This document shows positions 1 to 6,745 of a stretch of DNA of 45,173 bases, piece after piece. Below the pieces are notes generated by a model that made no database searches, had not been told where the DNA came from, and saw nothing but the letters and a program-made list of their open reading frames with translations. Each line of letters starts with the position of its first letter. The stretch's first letter is position 1. The stretch is from WHSV01 sp050693975 (lineage in GTDB: Bacteria > Actinomycetota > CADDZG01 > WHSQ01). Made by a program: the position numbers and the translations under genes. The stretch lies in NCBI GenBank assembly GCA_050693975.1, contig JBOGWV010000180.1, positions 1 through 45,173 of the forward strand, read 5' to 3'.

Positions 1-2
1 TC

Positions 3-245
3 ACGAACATCATCATCGAAGCGCTCATGGAGCTCTACGGTGACGAGGACATCGAGGAGGTGCGGGCACACGTCGTCGAGTACTTCCAGAACGCCGAGGG
101 CATCGAGGGCGTGGCCAAGAGCTACTCCTGGGAGGAGAGCGGCGAGTTCGTAGGCGGCCCCGAGGACATCTGGGTCAACGAGTGGGACGACGCCGAGGGC
201 AACTTCGTGTCGCTCGGCCCCGCCGCCGAGCTGCTCGGCCAGTAA
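3..245 (+). CDS. Branched-chain amino-acid-type ABC transporter substrate-binding protein, C-terminal fragment
   Basis: This is the 3' end of a gene that begins left of the window; the frame is open from base 3 to the TAA at 243-245. The visible 80 residues contain a helix (IIIEALMELYG), the segment GIEGVAKSYSWEESGEF and an ending in which an exported protein reports its ligand (IWVNEWDDAEGNFVSL). That order, a 'G-V-G-x-Y-S-F-D-x-x-G' element followed by a strand and a short tail, is typical of the last domain of LivK/periplasmic-binding type I proteins, which capture branched-chain amino acids, amides or urea outside the membrane for an ABC permease. The sequence is rich in Asp and Glu, as usual for exported actinobacterial binding proteins. 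The signal peptide and ligand residues are outside the window, so the substrate cannot be stated. Confidence 0.6.
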   Translation, partial: TNIIIEALMELYGDEDIEEVRAHVVEYFQNAEGIEGVAKSYSWEESGEFVGGPEDIWVNEWDDAEGNFVSLGPAAELLGQ

Positions 246-265
246 GCTCTGAGCTTCTGCAGACG

Positions 266-293
266 AGAAGGCCCCGGTCATCCGGGGCCTTCT
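266..293 (+). terminator. Strong intrinsic terminator-like hairpin after the binding-protein gene
   Basis: A perfect 12-bp inverted repeat (AGAAGGCCCCGG / CCGGGGCCTTCT) with a 4-nt TCAT loop sits 20 bp after the stop codon. There is no long T tract, but the 3' arm ends in CTTCT, as is common in high-GC genomes. It separates the upstream transport gene from the Na/Pi-transporter-like gene. Confidence 0.85.
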
Positions 294-361
294 GGTTGCC
301 CGGTCGAGGTAGGCGCCAGGTCAAAAACGCGTAGAGAACCTAGACCCTGCGCGGGATGCTC

Positions 362-377
362 CACTCCTACAGGAGTG
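362..377. promoter_or_regulatory. 16-bp palindrome upstream of the Na/Pi-transporter-like gene
   Basis: Two perfect 7-bp arms, CACTCCT and AGGAGTG, are separated by AC. The element ends 12 bp before the start codon of the next gene, next to its AAGAGG ribosome-binding site. It could be a repressor operator, or a mRNA hairpin that sequesters the translation start. No regulator is identified. Confidence 0.4.
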
Positions 378-389
378 TCATAAGAGGCA

Positions 390-1505
390 ATGGCCCTTAT
401 CCAGTCGCGCGAGGAAGTAGACCAAGCCCCAATAAAGCTCGTTCTGAGAAGGGCGCTCTCGGGACTGTTGTGGATGCTCAAGCTGGCCGCAGCCTTGTTC
501 ATCTTCGTGGGCGCGCTTCAGGTGATGAAGACGGGAGCGGCGAGCCTGGAGGTGCTGCAGCATGGAGGACCCCTCGTCGCAAACTCGGGGTCTACGCTGG
601 CGCTCGGCTGGCTGGGAGCTCTTCTGGTTCTGTCGGGCTCGCCGATTGCGGCCTCCTCATTGACGCTCGTCTCCGGTGGCAATCTCACCGTGCAAGAGGG
701 GTTCTGGATGCTGAACGGCTCCCGGCTCGGGGCCGCCTTCGTGGTCCTGTTCGTAGGCGTCATCTATGCGCTCAGAGGTGGGAGCGGCAAACGAGCCAAG
801 CCCGTTGCGACCGGTGTCATCGCAGTGGTGGTCACGGCCGTGGTCTACATCCCGGGGTCCTTGGTGGGTGCCTTCCTGCTGAACGGCGACGCGCTGAGTT
901 CGGTCAACCCCCGACTTCCACTCCAGGTGTCCAGCCTCTTGGAGATCGCCTATGGCGGGCTGCTCAACCTTGTCGAACAGCTTCCCGGAGTCATCGCCTT
1001 TGTCGGCGGCCTGATCCTGCTTCTGGTGGCGCTCAAGATGATCGACGGGGTCATCCCCGAGCTGAACAGCAGCGATTTCCAGGGGAACCGTGCGGGATGG
1101 CTTAAAAACAAGTGGGCGATGTTCGGACTTGGCGCAATTGTCGCGCTCGTCACGATGTCGGTGTCCGTGGCCCTCACGGTCCTGGTTCCGCTGGTCGCCC
1201 GCAACTACCTCAGGCGAGAGGACATCATTCCGTACGTCATGGGAGCGAACATCACCACGCTGGGCGATACGTTGCTCGCCGCACTGCTGCTTGATTCGGT
1301 CGATGCAGTCCATGCCGTCACGGCCAGTCTGTTGGGAACAACGGTCGTCTCACTGCTGCTCTTGACCTTCCTGTACTCACCGCTGCGTACGTTCGTCAAG
1401 GGCATCTGCACAATCTGTCTGAGGAGCCGAACCTCGCTGGCGACGTTCACCGCAGCTCTGTTCATCGTGCCGCTGGCGCTTCTAGCGGGCTCGCGACTCA
1501 TCTAG
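390..1505 (+). CDS. Na/Pi-cotransporter family membrane protein
   Basis: A 371-residue polytopic membrane protein with about nine to ten hydrophobic segments. It shows the two-repeat plan of the Na/Pi symporter family (NptA/PhoU-less PF02690 type). The first repeat has NSGSTLALGWLGALLVLSGS, and the second has SVSVALTVLVPLVARNYL followed by MGANITTLGDT, matching the family's 'Q-S-S-S-x-x-T' and 'G-A-N-I-G-T-T' elements in divergent form. Family members import phosphate with sodium, although many bacterial members are uncharacterised. The ATG has an AAGAGG ribosome-binding site 3-4 bases upstream, and a palindrome overlaps the leader. No C-terminal PhoU domain is present; the protein stops after the last membrane segment. 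It faces away from the preceding terminator and is followed by 142 bp without a gene. A different anion substrate is possible. Confidence 0.75.
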   Translation: MALIQSREEVDQAPIKLVLRRALSGLLWMLKLAAALFIFVGALQVMKTGAASLEVLQHGGPLVANSGSTLALGWLGALLVLSGSPIAASSLTLVSGGNLTVQEGFWMLNGSRLGAAFVVLFVGVIYALRGGSGKRAKPVATGVIAVVVTAVVYIPGSLVGAFLLNGDALSSVNPRLPLQVSSLLEIAYGGLLNLVEQLPGVIAFVGGLILLLVALKMIDGVIPELNSSDFQGNRAGWLKNKWAMFGLGAIVALVTMSVSVALTVLVPLVARNYLRREDIIPYVMGANITTLGDTLLAALLLDSVDAVHAVTASLLGTTVVSLLLLTFLYSPLRTFVKGICTICLRSRTSLATFTAALFIVPLALLAGSRLI

Positions 1506-1647
1506 GCCCACTAATCCATTCGCATTAGAGCGAATACGTAACTGAACGCTTCCTTGATGAGACTCCGCGCTCTAGCCTGCGGCACGGACCTTTGAGGGAA
1601 AACAAACCCGGACCCTCGAGGGCAAGCGAATGTTGAGAGGTCGGCGC

Positions 1648-2349
1648 ATGAGCGAAAACACAAAGGTGCGCATTCTCCTGGCGGATGGTCATTCACTGTT
1701 TCGCGAAGCTGTGCGAGCGGTACTCGAGAGCGAGGGCGGTATGGAAGTCGTCGCCGAAGCTCACGAGGGGCTGCAGGCCGTTTCCGAGGCGGAACGCTCG
1801 TCCCCGGATGTCGCGCTACTCGATGCCGGCCTGACGAACTGCGACAGCATCCGAGCCACCGAGCTGATCAGGGAGCGAGTTCCGGGTTGCCGGGTACTGG
1901 TTCTGAGCGGCGAAGCCAACGACACCACGCTTGCGAATGCCATGACCGCGGGTGCGAGCGGTTACCTCTCGAAGGAACATCCACTCGCCGAACTGCTGGC
2001 TGCCACTCGATCCGTGCACCGAGGCGAGACGTCCATCCCGCCCCGCATGTTGGGAACGCTGCTTGCACACCTCATCCGGCGAAGGAGGGACACCGACGAG
2101 GCTCTCAAGCACCTGGCGCGACTCACACGCCGCGAGAAAGAGGTGCTCCTCCTGCTGGCCGAGGGCTCCGACAACGACGGTATCGCCCAGAATCTGGTCA
2201 TCAGTCCCCAGACGGCTCGAACGCACATCCAGAACGTCCTCGGCAAGCTGGGGGTCCACTCGCGCCTAGAGGCCGCCGCATTCGTGCTGCAGAACGGAAT
2301 CAAGGCCGACCTCCCAGGGGTGAGTGGTGACTCAGTCAACGCACACTAG
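1648..2349 (+). CDS. NarL/LuxR-type response regulator with an altered acidic pocket
   Basis: A two-domain transcription regulator of 233 residues: an N-terminal receiver (about 6-125) and a C-terminal LuxR-type HTH (about 160-220; LTRREKEVLLLLAEG, then TARTHIQNVLGKLGVHSR). The presumed phospho-acceptor is D59 (ALLDAGL); the switch Ser (VLSG) and Lys (YLSKE) are present. The N-terminal acidic pair that binds magnesium is D13-G14 instead of Asp-Asp, so phosphorylation may be weakened. I chose ATG 1648 over ATG 1630 because GAGAGG lies seven bases upstream. No histidine kinase is adjacent, so this is an orphan regulator. It opens the glycan/PqqD locus and overlaps the next gene by 26 bp, which suggests it belongs to the operon it controls. 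The signal is unknown. Confidence 0.85.
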   Translation: MSENTKVRILLADGHSLFREAVRAVLESEGGMEVVAEAHEGLQAVSEAERSSPDVALLDAGLTNCDSIRATELIRERVPGCRVLVLSGEANDTTLANAMTAGASGYLSKEHPLAELLAATRSVHRGETSIPPRMLGTLLAHLIRRRRDTDEALKHLARLTRREKEVLLLLAEGSDNDGIAQNLVISPQTARTHIQNVLGKLGVHSRLEAAAFVLQNGIKADLPGVSGDSVNAH

Positions 2350-2611
2350 GCGGCCCGTTCGGCGATCAGACATCTGGCTGGATCAGTCCGGCGAGAACAA
2401 CGTAGCGCTCAACCCCGAGACCGGCTCGGTCCACACCTTGAACGCGACGGCAACGGCTATCTGGCAACTATGCGACGGAGAGACCACTCCTGAGGAGATG
2501 ATCGAAGTCGTCTGCGCCCTGTCTCAGCTTCAAAGAGAAGTCATCGTCGAGGACATCGACCGGATTCTGCACGATTTTGACGAATCGGGAATCCTGGAAT
2601 GGGTCTACTAG
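2324..2611 (+). CDS. PqqD-like (RRE-fold) peptide-binding protein, copy 1
   Basis: A 95-residue protein with the PqqD fold: an N-terminal beta hairpin (VALNPETGSVHTLNATATAIW), then 'LCDGETTPEEMIEVV' and a C-terminal winged-helix-like segment ending in DFDESGILEWV. PqqD proteins and the related RiPP recognition elements hold a precursor peptide for a modifying enzyme. The GTG start lies inside the regulator gene with an AGGGGTGA ribosome-binding site, so the two are translationally coupled. A second PqqD gene follows with no gap, and an HprK-like pseudokinase comes 47 bp after that. The client is probably not PQQ, because no pqqA/C/E is visible. PqqD with HprK-like and nucleotidyltransferase proteins recalls the HPr-rel-A type context often found in polysaccharide loci. 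Confidence 0.8.
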   Translation: MVTQSTHTRRPVRRSDIWLDQSGENNVALNPETGSVHTLNATATAIWQLCDGETTPEEMIEVVCALSQLQREVIVEDIDRILHDFDESGILEWVY

Positions 2612-2893
2612 ATGCCCGCAACAAAGCCACGGGTGCGCGAGGGACTGGCCTTTGTTGAGGTTGACGGCGAGGTCGTGATCTACGACGAGCACACGGAGGG
2701 CCTCCATCACCTGAACCCCACGGCGTCGCTCGTCTTCACGATGTGTGACGGTAGCGCGACCGTGAAAGACCTGGCGCACGACATATCGGTCCTCTTCAGG
2801 ATCTCCGCAAACGACGTGGAACCCCAGATCCGCGATCTCGTAAAGCAGTTCCGGACCGCCGGCCTGCTTGCGAATGGAAGCTCATCACAGTGA
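2612..2893 (+). CDS. PqqD-like (RRE-fold) peptide-binding protein, copy 2
   Basis: A 93-residue PqqD-family protein that begins on the base after the preceding stop codon (TAG-ATG). Its layout parallels copy 1: FVEVDGEVVIYDEHTEGLHH as the beta hairpin, LNPTASLVFTMCDGSATVKDL as the helix entry, and a final FRTAGLL turn. The two copies are divergent, so this is an old duplication and they may act as a heterodimer or bind different ends of a client. It has no catalytic residues, and a chaperone or recognition role is inferred from the family. It is followed directly by the HprK-like pseudokinase gene. Confidence 0.8.
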   Translation: MPATKPRVREGLAFVEVDGEVVIYDEHTEGLHHLNPTASLVFTMCDGSATVKDLAHDISVLFRISANDVEPQIRDLVKQFRTAGLLANGSSSQ

Positions 2894-2940
2894 CCGATAA
2901 GCGCGAGCAGGTGCGCGCTCAGTCGCCGCGCAGTACCTGA

Positions 2941-3807
2941 ATGTCGAAACTCGACCACCTAGTTTGGGTGGCCCGGCGCGTGTATGACATTCAGGGGACT
3001 CGCATCTCGGTAAGAACCACTTCGGCTCGCTTCGGTCATTGGCTTGACTATGCCCTCGCCGCCTACAAGACCGATCCGGGCGACGAGGAATGGTTCGACG
3101 ACTACTCACTCGTGGTGCCGAACTTCGATGCCTCGAGTAAGCGGCGTGAGTTCTGCATCCTCTATCACGGCAGTGTCCCGAAGATCCGGACCCTCGACCC
3201 CGTTACGTTCGGCCGGTCCTTGGTCGAGGAACTGGAGGCGAATCTCTACGCCGAGCGCGATGACGCGGTTTATCTGCAGGCGCTCGCCATGGAGGTCGAC
3301 GGCGCCTACGTGCTGGTGCCGTCTTATCTCGCTCCCTCGCTCGGGCGTTTCGGGCGTAACTTGGATCGTTCAGGCGTAAGGCTCGCTCGATCCACCAACG
3401 TGACGCTCACTCCCGCGGGACAGACCGCCCTTCCCACCCCGCTCCTGGATCTGCCCAACGATGCCTACGAACGTCTTGCACGGTTGCGCCCCGCTCACAT
3501 CGCCCCGGACCGGCTGGCGCCCAAGGAAAGGCGAAAGGTCGATGCGGTGTTCATCCATGACCAGGCCGAGGCGGCGCTCCGTGAGGTGACACGCGGACAT
3601 GCCACGCACACCCTGGCCGCGGCGGTAGTGAACCTTCGAAGGATCCCCGGCACCGTGCTCGAGAGTGTTGCGCAACTCGTTGCAGGCACCCGCTGCTACA
3701 GCATCGGTTGGAGCGACGCAAGGACGACCTTGGATGCCATTCTTTCCGGGGCACGGTCCTCGTCCGAAGCGCTGAGTCCGAATCGAGATAACGAGGAGAG
3801 CCCATGA
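2941..3807 (+). CDS. HprK-like protein with a destroyed P-loop (predicted pseudokinase)
   Basis: A 288-residue protein that I recognise only by alignment to the two intact HprK-like proteins in this window. Residues 108-155 match their core strand-P-loop-helix region: VYLQALAMEVDGAYVLVPS corresponds to HLMVHAAAASLHGRGLLLP. Where those have G-K-S-T, this protein reads S133-L134-G135-R136, so the ATP-binding lysine is replaced by leucine. The acidic pair after the next helix (TDEV in the kinase) is also lost (RSTNV). The N-terminal region, about 14-60, keeps the kinase-like pattern. The reading frame is intact and its base composition is normal, so this is a maintained protein and not decay. 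It probably acts as a scaffold or regulatory partner of the kinase at 5153. The ATG immediately follows an in-frame stop, so no earlier start is possible. Confidence 0.65.
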   Translation: MSKLDHLVWVARRVYDIQGTRISVRTTSARFGHWLDYALAAYKTDPGDEEWFDDYSLVVPNFDASSKRREFCILYHGSVPKIRTLDPVTFGRSLVEELEANLYAERDDAVYLQALAMEVDGAYVLVPSYLAPSLGRFGRNLDRSGVRLARSTNVTLTPAGQTALPTPLLDLPNDAYERLARLRPAHIAPDRLAPKERRKVDAVFIHDQAEAALREVTRGHATHTLAAAVVNLRRIPGTVLESVAQLVAGTRCYSIGWSDARTTLDAILSGARSSSEALSPNRDNEESP

Positions 3808-5156
3808 GGATCGGAGTGGTCGGCACCGGACACGTCGGGCTGGTGACCTGTGCATCCCTTGCAAGTTTGGGCCACGATGTCGTCGGCGCGGACTCGGATA
3901 TCACCAAGATCGATTTGCTCAACCGAGGCGAGGTTCCGTTTTTCGAACCCGGCCTTCCGGAACTGATCGCGGAAGCCACCGCGAGCGGACGTTTGCGCTT
4001 CACGCATGAAATTGCGACCGCGGTCGCCGGCGCGGAGGTCGTGTTCATCTCAGTCGGCACCCCTCAACGAGCCACCGGCGAAGCCAACCTCGTAGCCGTG
4101 GAGGCGGCCGGGCGGGCGGTTGCACGCCACTGCACCGGCCGCTGCTTGGTCGTCGAGAAATCGACCGTCCCCACCGGTACGGCCCGGAGGCTGGCCCGCG
4201 TCCTGAGAATGGAGCGTCCCGACCTGAACGGTCAGCTCGAGGTGGCGTCCAATCCCGAGTTCTTGCGTGAGGGAAGCGCGGTGGACGATGCCCTTCACCC
4301 AGACCGCATCCTTGTGGGCGCGAACTCGTCACAGGCTCACGAGACGATGCGAAGCGTCTATCGAGGATTGACCGATGACGGCTGTGAATACGTCGAGACC
4401 GACATCGCCACGTCCGAACTCGCCAAGCACGCGTCTAACGCATTTCTTGCTCTGCGCATCTCCTTCATAAACGCGCTCGCCCGGATCTGCGAGCGGGCCG
4501 GCGCGGACGTCGTGTCCGTGGCTAGTGTTCTCGGCAAAGACCCACGAATCGGGCATCACTTCCTGGACGCTGGTCTCGGATACGGGGGGTCTTGCTTTCC
4601 GAAGGATCTGCAGGCGCTTTCACGCATCTCCAGTCAGCTTGGCTATGAGTTCCCTCTTCTCGATGAGATCGCCCGTATCAACGACGAGGCCATCGACGCT
4701 GCCATCGACAAGATCCGCGAAGGGGTCTGGAACCTCGAGGGCAAGCGCATCGCTCTGTTGGGGCTCGCCTTCAAGCCCGGAACAGATGACATCCGCTTTG
4801 CCCCGGCGCTGGCTCTTGCCAGGCGCCTCCTGGCGGAGGGCTCGAGCGTCGTGGGTTACGACCCGGTCGCGCTCGATAACGCGCTGGCCGAGGTCGGCGG
4901 GATCGAGCCTGCGGAAGACGCCTATGAGGCCGTGCGAGGAGCAGACTGCGCGGTCCTCTGCACCGAATGGCCGGAAATCCTGGAGCTCGACTACGAACGC
5001 CTTCGCAAGCTGATGGCCTATCCCCAGTTCGTCGACGGGCGCAACCGGCTCGACGCCGAACGCATGCGTGCGGCGGGCTTTTCCTATTACGCGATGGGTC
5101 GGCCGGCCTTCGGCCTCGATTTCTCGCTCGAAGCGGTGGCCGAGCCGGCCTCGTGA
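3804..5156 (+). CDS. ugd: UDP-glucose 6-dehydrogenase
   Basis: A 450-residue cytoplasmic NAD-dependent enzyme that oxidises UDP-glucose twice to UDP-glucuronate, a precursor for acidic exopolysaccharides. The N-terminal Rossmann motif is GVVGTGHVGLVTC. The central domain has VEKSTVPTGT and SNPEFLREGSAVDD, the linker helix has the conserved ELAKHASNAFLALRISFINA segment, and the catalytic cysteine lies in YGGSCFPKD. The C-terminal UDP-binding domain carries LLGLAFKPGTDDIRFAPAL. The length is normal for the family. The ATG overlaps the end of the pseudokinase gene (ATGA), and the next HprK-like gene begins with a GTG inside the final TGA, so a core sugar-nucleotide enzyme is locked between two HprK-family genes. 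It differs from the second dehydrogenase at 9730. Confidence 0.93.
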   Translation: MRIGVVGTGHVGLVTCASLASLGHDVVGADSDITKIDLLNRGEVPFFEPGLPELIAEATASGRLRFTHEIATAVAGAEVVFISVGTPQRATGEANLVAVEAAGRAVARHCTGRCLVVEKSTVPTGTARRLARVLRMERPDLNGQLEVASNPEFLREGSAVDDALHPDRILVGANSSQAHETMRSVYRGLTDDGCEYVETDIATSELAKHASNAFLALRISFINALARICERAGADVVSVASVLGKDPRIGHHFLDAGLGYGGSCFPKDLQALSRISSQLGYEFPLLDEIARINDEAIDAAIDKIREGVWNLEGKRIALLGLAFKPGTDDIRFAPALALARRLLAEGSSVVGYDPVALDNALAEVGGIEPAEDAYEAVRGADCAVLCTEWPEILELDYERLRKLMAYPQFVDGRNRLDAERMRAAGFSYYAMGRPAFGLDFSLEAVAEPAS

Positions 5157-6073
5157 ACCCGGCCCCCACCTACGACTTGCTCGGCACTCCGGTGACGTTG
5201 CGCGTCGGCGATCCCATGGTGAGGGACGAGATCACGCGACTCGCCGCAGGGCTTCCCCTGGTCGCGACCGCGAAGGCGCGCCTTCTCGACCTGCGCGCCA
5301 CAGAGCAGGACCGATGGAGTCTCTTCGAAGACGACCGGCTGGTGCGGGCCGAGATGGACCGCAGCGAGGCCCTCACCCTGATTCTCTGGCGCCTGAACCG
5401 GCTCGCCGCGGCCTCGACAACCCACGTCGTCGTACACGCTGGAGCCGTCACCCTGGGAGGTCGCGCGGTGATTCTCTCGGGGGCCATGAACACGGGAAAG
5501 TCGACGCTCGTGGCTGCGCTTGGCCGCAACGGCTTCGACATTCTGTCCGACGAGCATGCGCCCATCGACCTCCTGAGCGGCCGGGTATGTCCGTACCGGC
5601 TCCCGCTCCAGCTCGATCCGACCTCCATGGCCGTGCTCGGGGGTCTCCATGCCGCGACGCCCCCTTCGCTGCGGGATCCAGAGCGTGTGAGATTGCTGCC
5701 AAGTGAGGTCCGAAAGGGCTCGGAGGCGATCGCCGCTCCCCCGACACTTGTCATCTTTCCGGAGTACCGCCGGGGCGCCCCCCTAGCGCTGGAGCGCATC
5801 GGCCCATCGGAGGGTCTGCGGCGGCTTGCGGAGCAGACCCTGAATCTTCCGGTACTGGGCCACGAGGCACTGCGCGTCCTGCGGCGGCTGGTGCTCGGTA
5901 TCGGTGGTGCCTACAGCCTGGTGCTCGACGACCTCGAAACCGCCTGTGACACGCTGCTGGCGCTCACGATGAGCGACAAGAGATACGTCGCGCGGCCCAT
6001 GCCGGCGCACTCCATCCGCCCTACCGTTTACGAAGGACGTGCCGATTCACGCGCTCTAAGTGAAGGGACGTAG
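5153..6073 (+). CDS. HprK-like kinase (P-loop intact)
   Basis: A protein of about 306 residues related to the C-terminal kinase domain of HPr kinase/phosphorylase. The Walker A motif is G110-AMNT-G-K116-ST, preceded by the strand HVVVHAGAVTLGGRAVILS and followed by LVAALGRNGFDILSDEHAPI, where the Asp-Glu is expected to help bind magnesium. The GTG start at 5153 overlaps the ugd stop codon; earlier ATGs in the frame lie deep inside ugd and are rejected. In lasso-peptide clusters such proteins phosphorylate a serine of a peptide, and in HPr-rel-A type loci they occur with PqqD-like and nucleotidyltransferase proteins. The next gene, directly abutting, encodes a Cys-rich Tat-type exported protein, the most obvious candidate client. 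The HPr regulatory N-domain is absent. Confidence 0.8.
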   Translation: MNPAPTYDLLGTPVTLRVGDPMVRDEITRLAAGLPLVATAKARLLDLRATEQDRWSLFEDDRLVRAEMDRSEALTLILWRLNRLAAASTTHVVVHAGAVTLGGRAVILSGAMNTGKSTLVAALGRNGFDILSDEHAPIDLLSGRVCPYRLPLQLDPTSMAVLGGLHAATPPSLRDPERVRLLPSEVRKGSEAIAAPPTLVIFPEYRRGAPLALERIGPSEGLRRLAEQTLNLPVLGHEALRVLRRLVLGIGGAYSLVLDDLETACDTLLALTMSDKRYVARPMPAHSIRPTVYEGRADSRALSEGT

Positions 6074-6592
6074 GTGAAACGACAAGACGGCGGCGATCCG
6101 CAGAACCTAATCGACCGCCGCGCCGCCCTGAAGCGAGGAGCCGTCTTGGGTACGGCCCTCGTCTGGACGGTCCCGACGGTTCAAACCGTCGCCATGAGGG
6201 CTGCGGCCGCAGGCACCACGGTGAACGCCGAGTGCATGTCCCATCTCGATCTCAAGCTGAACTGCGGCGGGATCATCCATTGCATGAAGTTCCCGGGTGA
6301 GGATATCGACTGTGGCTCGTCGTCTCCGAGCTCCGATACCCAATTCAGCGGGCATCCGACCTCCGGTGTCGGTCACTCCGCTCACTGCATCACGAACCTG
6401 TCGGACTGCAATGCGTCGGCCCCCATACCTTCCGTGAGCGCCGTTTCGTCGGACGGGGGCCAGACCTGGACCGTGCAGATCCCGGCGGGCTGCCAGGTGG
6501 TGGAGGCATGGTCGATGGGCTGCACGGGCGGCGACTGTGTGCAAGCATGCCCCCCGGGCAGCGGCCCAGGACCCTGCGTGTTCAGCTGCTAG
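6074..6592 (+). CDS. Cys-rich exported protein with Tat-type signal, associated with HprK-like kinase
   Basis: A 172-residue exported protein of unknown function. It starts with GTG on the base after the kinase stop codon. The N-terminus has a twin arginine (DRRAALKRG), a hydrophobic stretch (VLGTALVWTVPTVQTVAM) and a probable cleavage near AAAAGT, at about residue 47. The mature part is small and contains 12 cysteines, an even number that suggests disulfides formed after export, or metal binding. It ends in a Gly/Pro/Cys-rich tail (GPGPCVFSC). A second protein of the same plan (twin arginine, an 'L-W-V-A-P-V-I-Q' hydrophobic core, Cys-rich mature part) is encoded at 33944 and is again next to an HprK-like kinase. 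I recognise no enzymatic motif. It may be the substrate of the PqqD/HprK-like proteins or a secreted structural or matrix protein. Confidence 0.75.
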   Translation: MKRQDGGDPQNLIDRRAALKRGAVLGTALVWTVPTVQTVAMRAAAAGTTVNAECMSHLDLKLNCGGIIHCMKFPGEDIDCGSSSPSSDTQFSGHPTSGVGHSAHCITNLSDCNASAPIPSVSAVSSDGGQTWTVQIPAGCQVVEAWSMGCTGGDCVQACPPGSGPGPCVFSC

Positions 6593-6745
6593 ATCAGGGA
6601 TGTCCCCCGTTCCACGGGCTGACGGGACCTCCCCTCATGGGCTACGCGCCCAGGCGTAGAAAAGTCACGCACCACGGCCCATGGCCTACGCAGCCCCGCT
6701 TCCTAATCTGAGCACCACAACCGTAGAAATCCTGAACGGAGGACA

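Noticed and set aside
356..1105. 249-codon open frame on the plus strand
   Set aside because: Arg/Gly-rich shadow of the Na/Pi-transporter-like gene, which has clear membrane segments and a ribosome-binding site.
2324..6592. Lasso-peptide biosynthetic cluster
   Set aside because: PqqD-like, HprK-like and nucleotidyltransferase proteins occur in such clusters, but I see no asparagine-synthetase-like cyclase, no transglutaminase-like protease and no lasso precursor with a suitable leader/core.
6593..6745. Riboswitch in the leader of the dehydratase gene
   Set aside because: The region has small inverted repeats (CTACGC/GCGTAG at 6642-6659) but I could not match any known riboswitch core.
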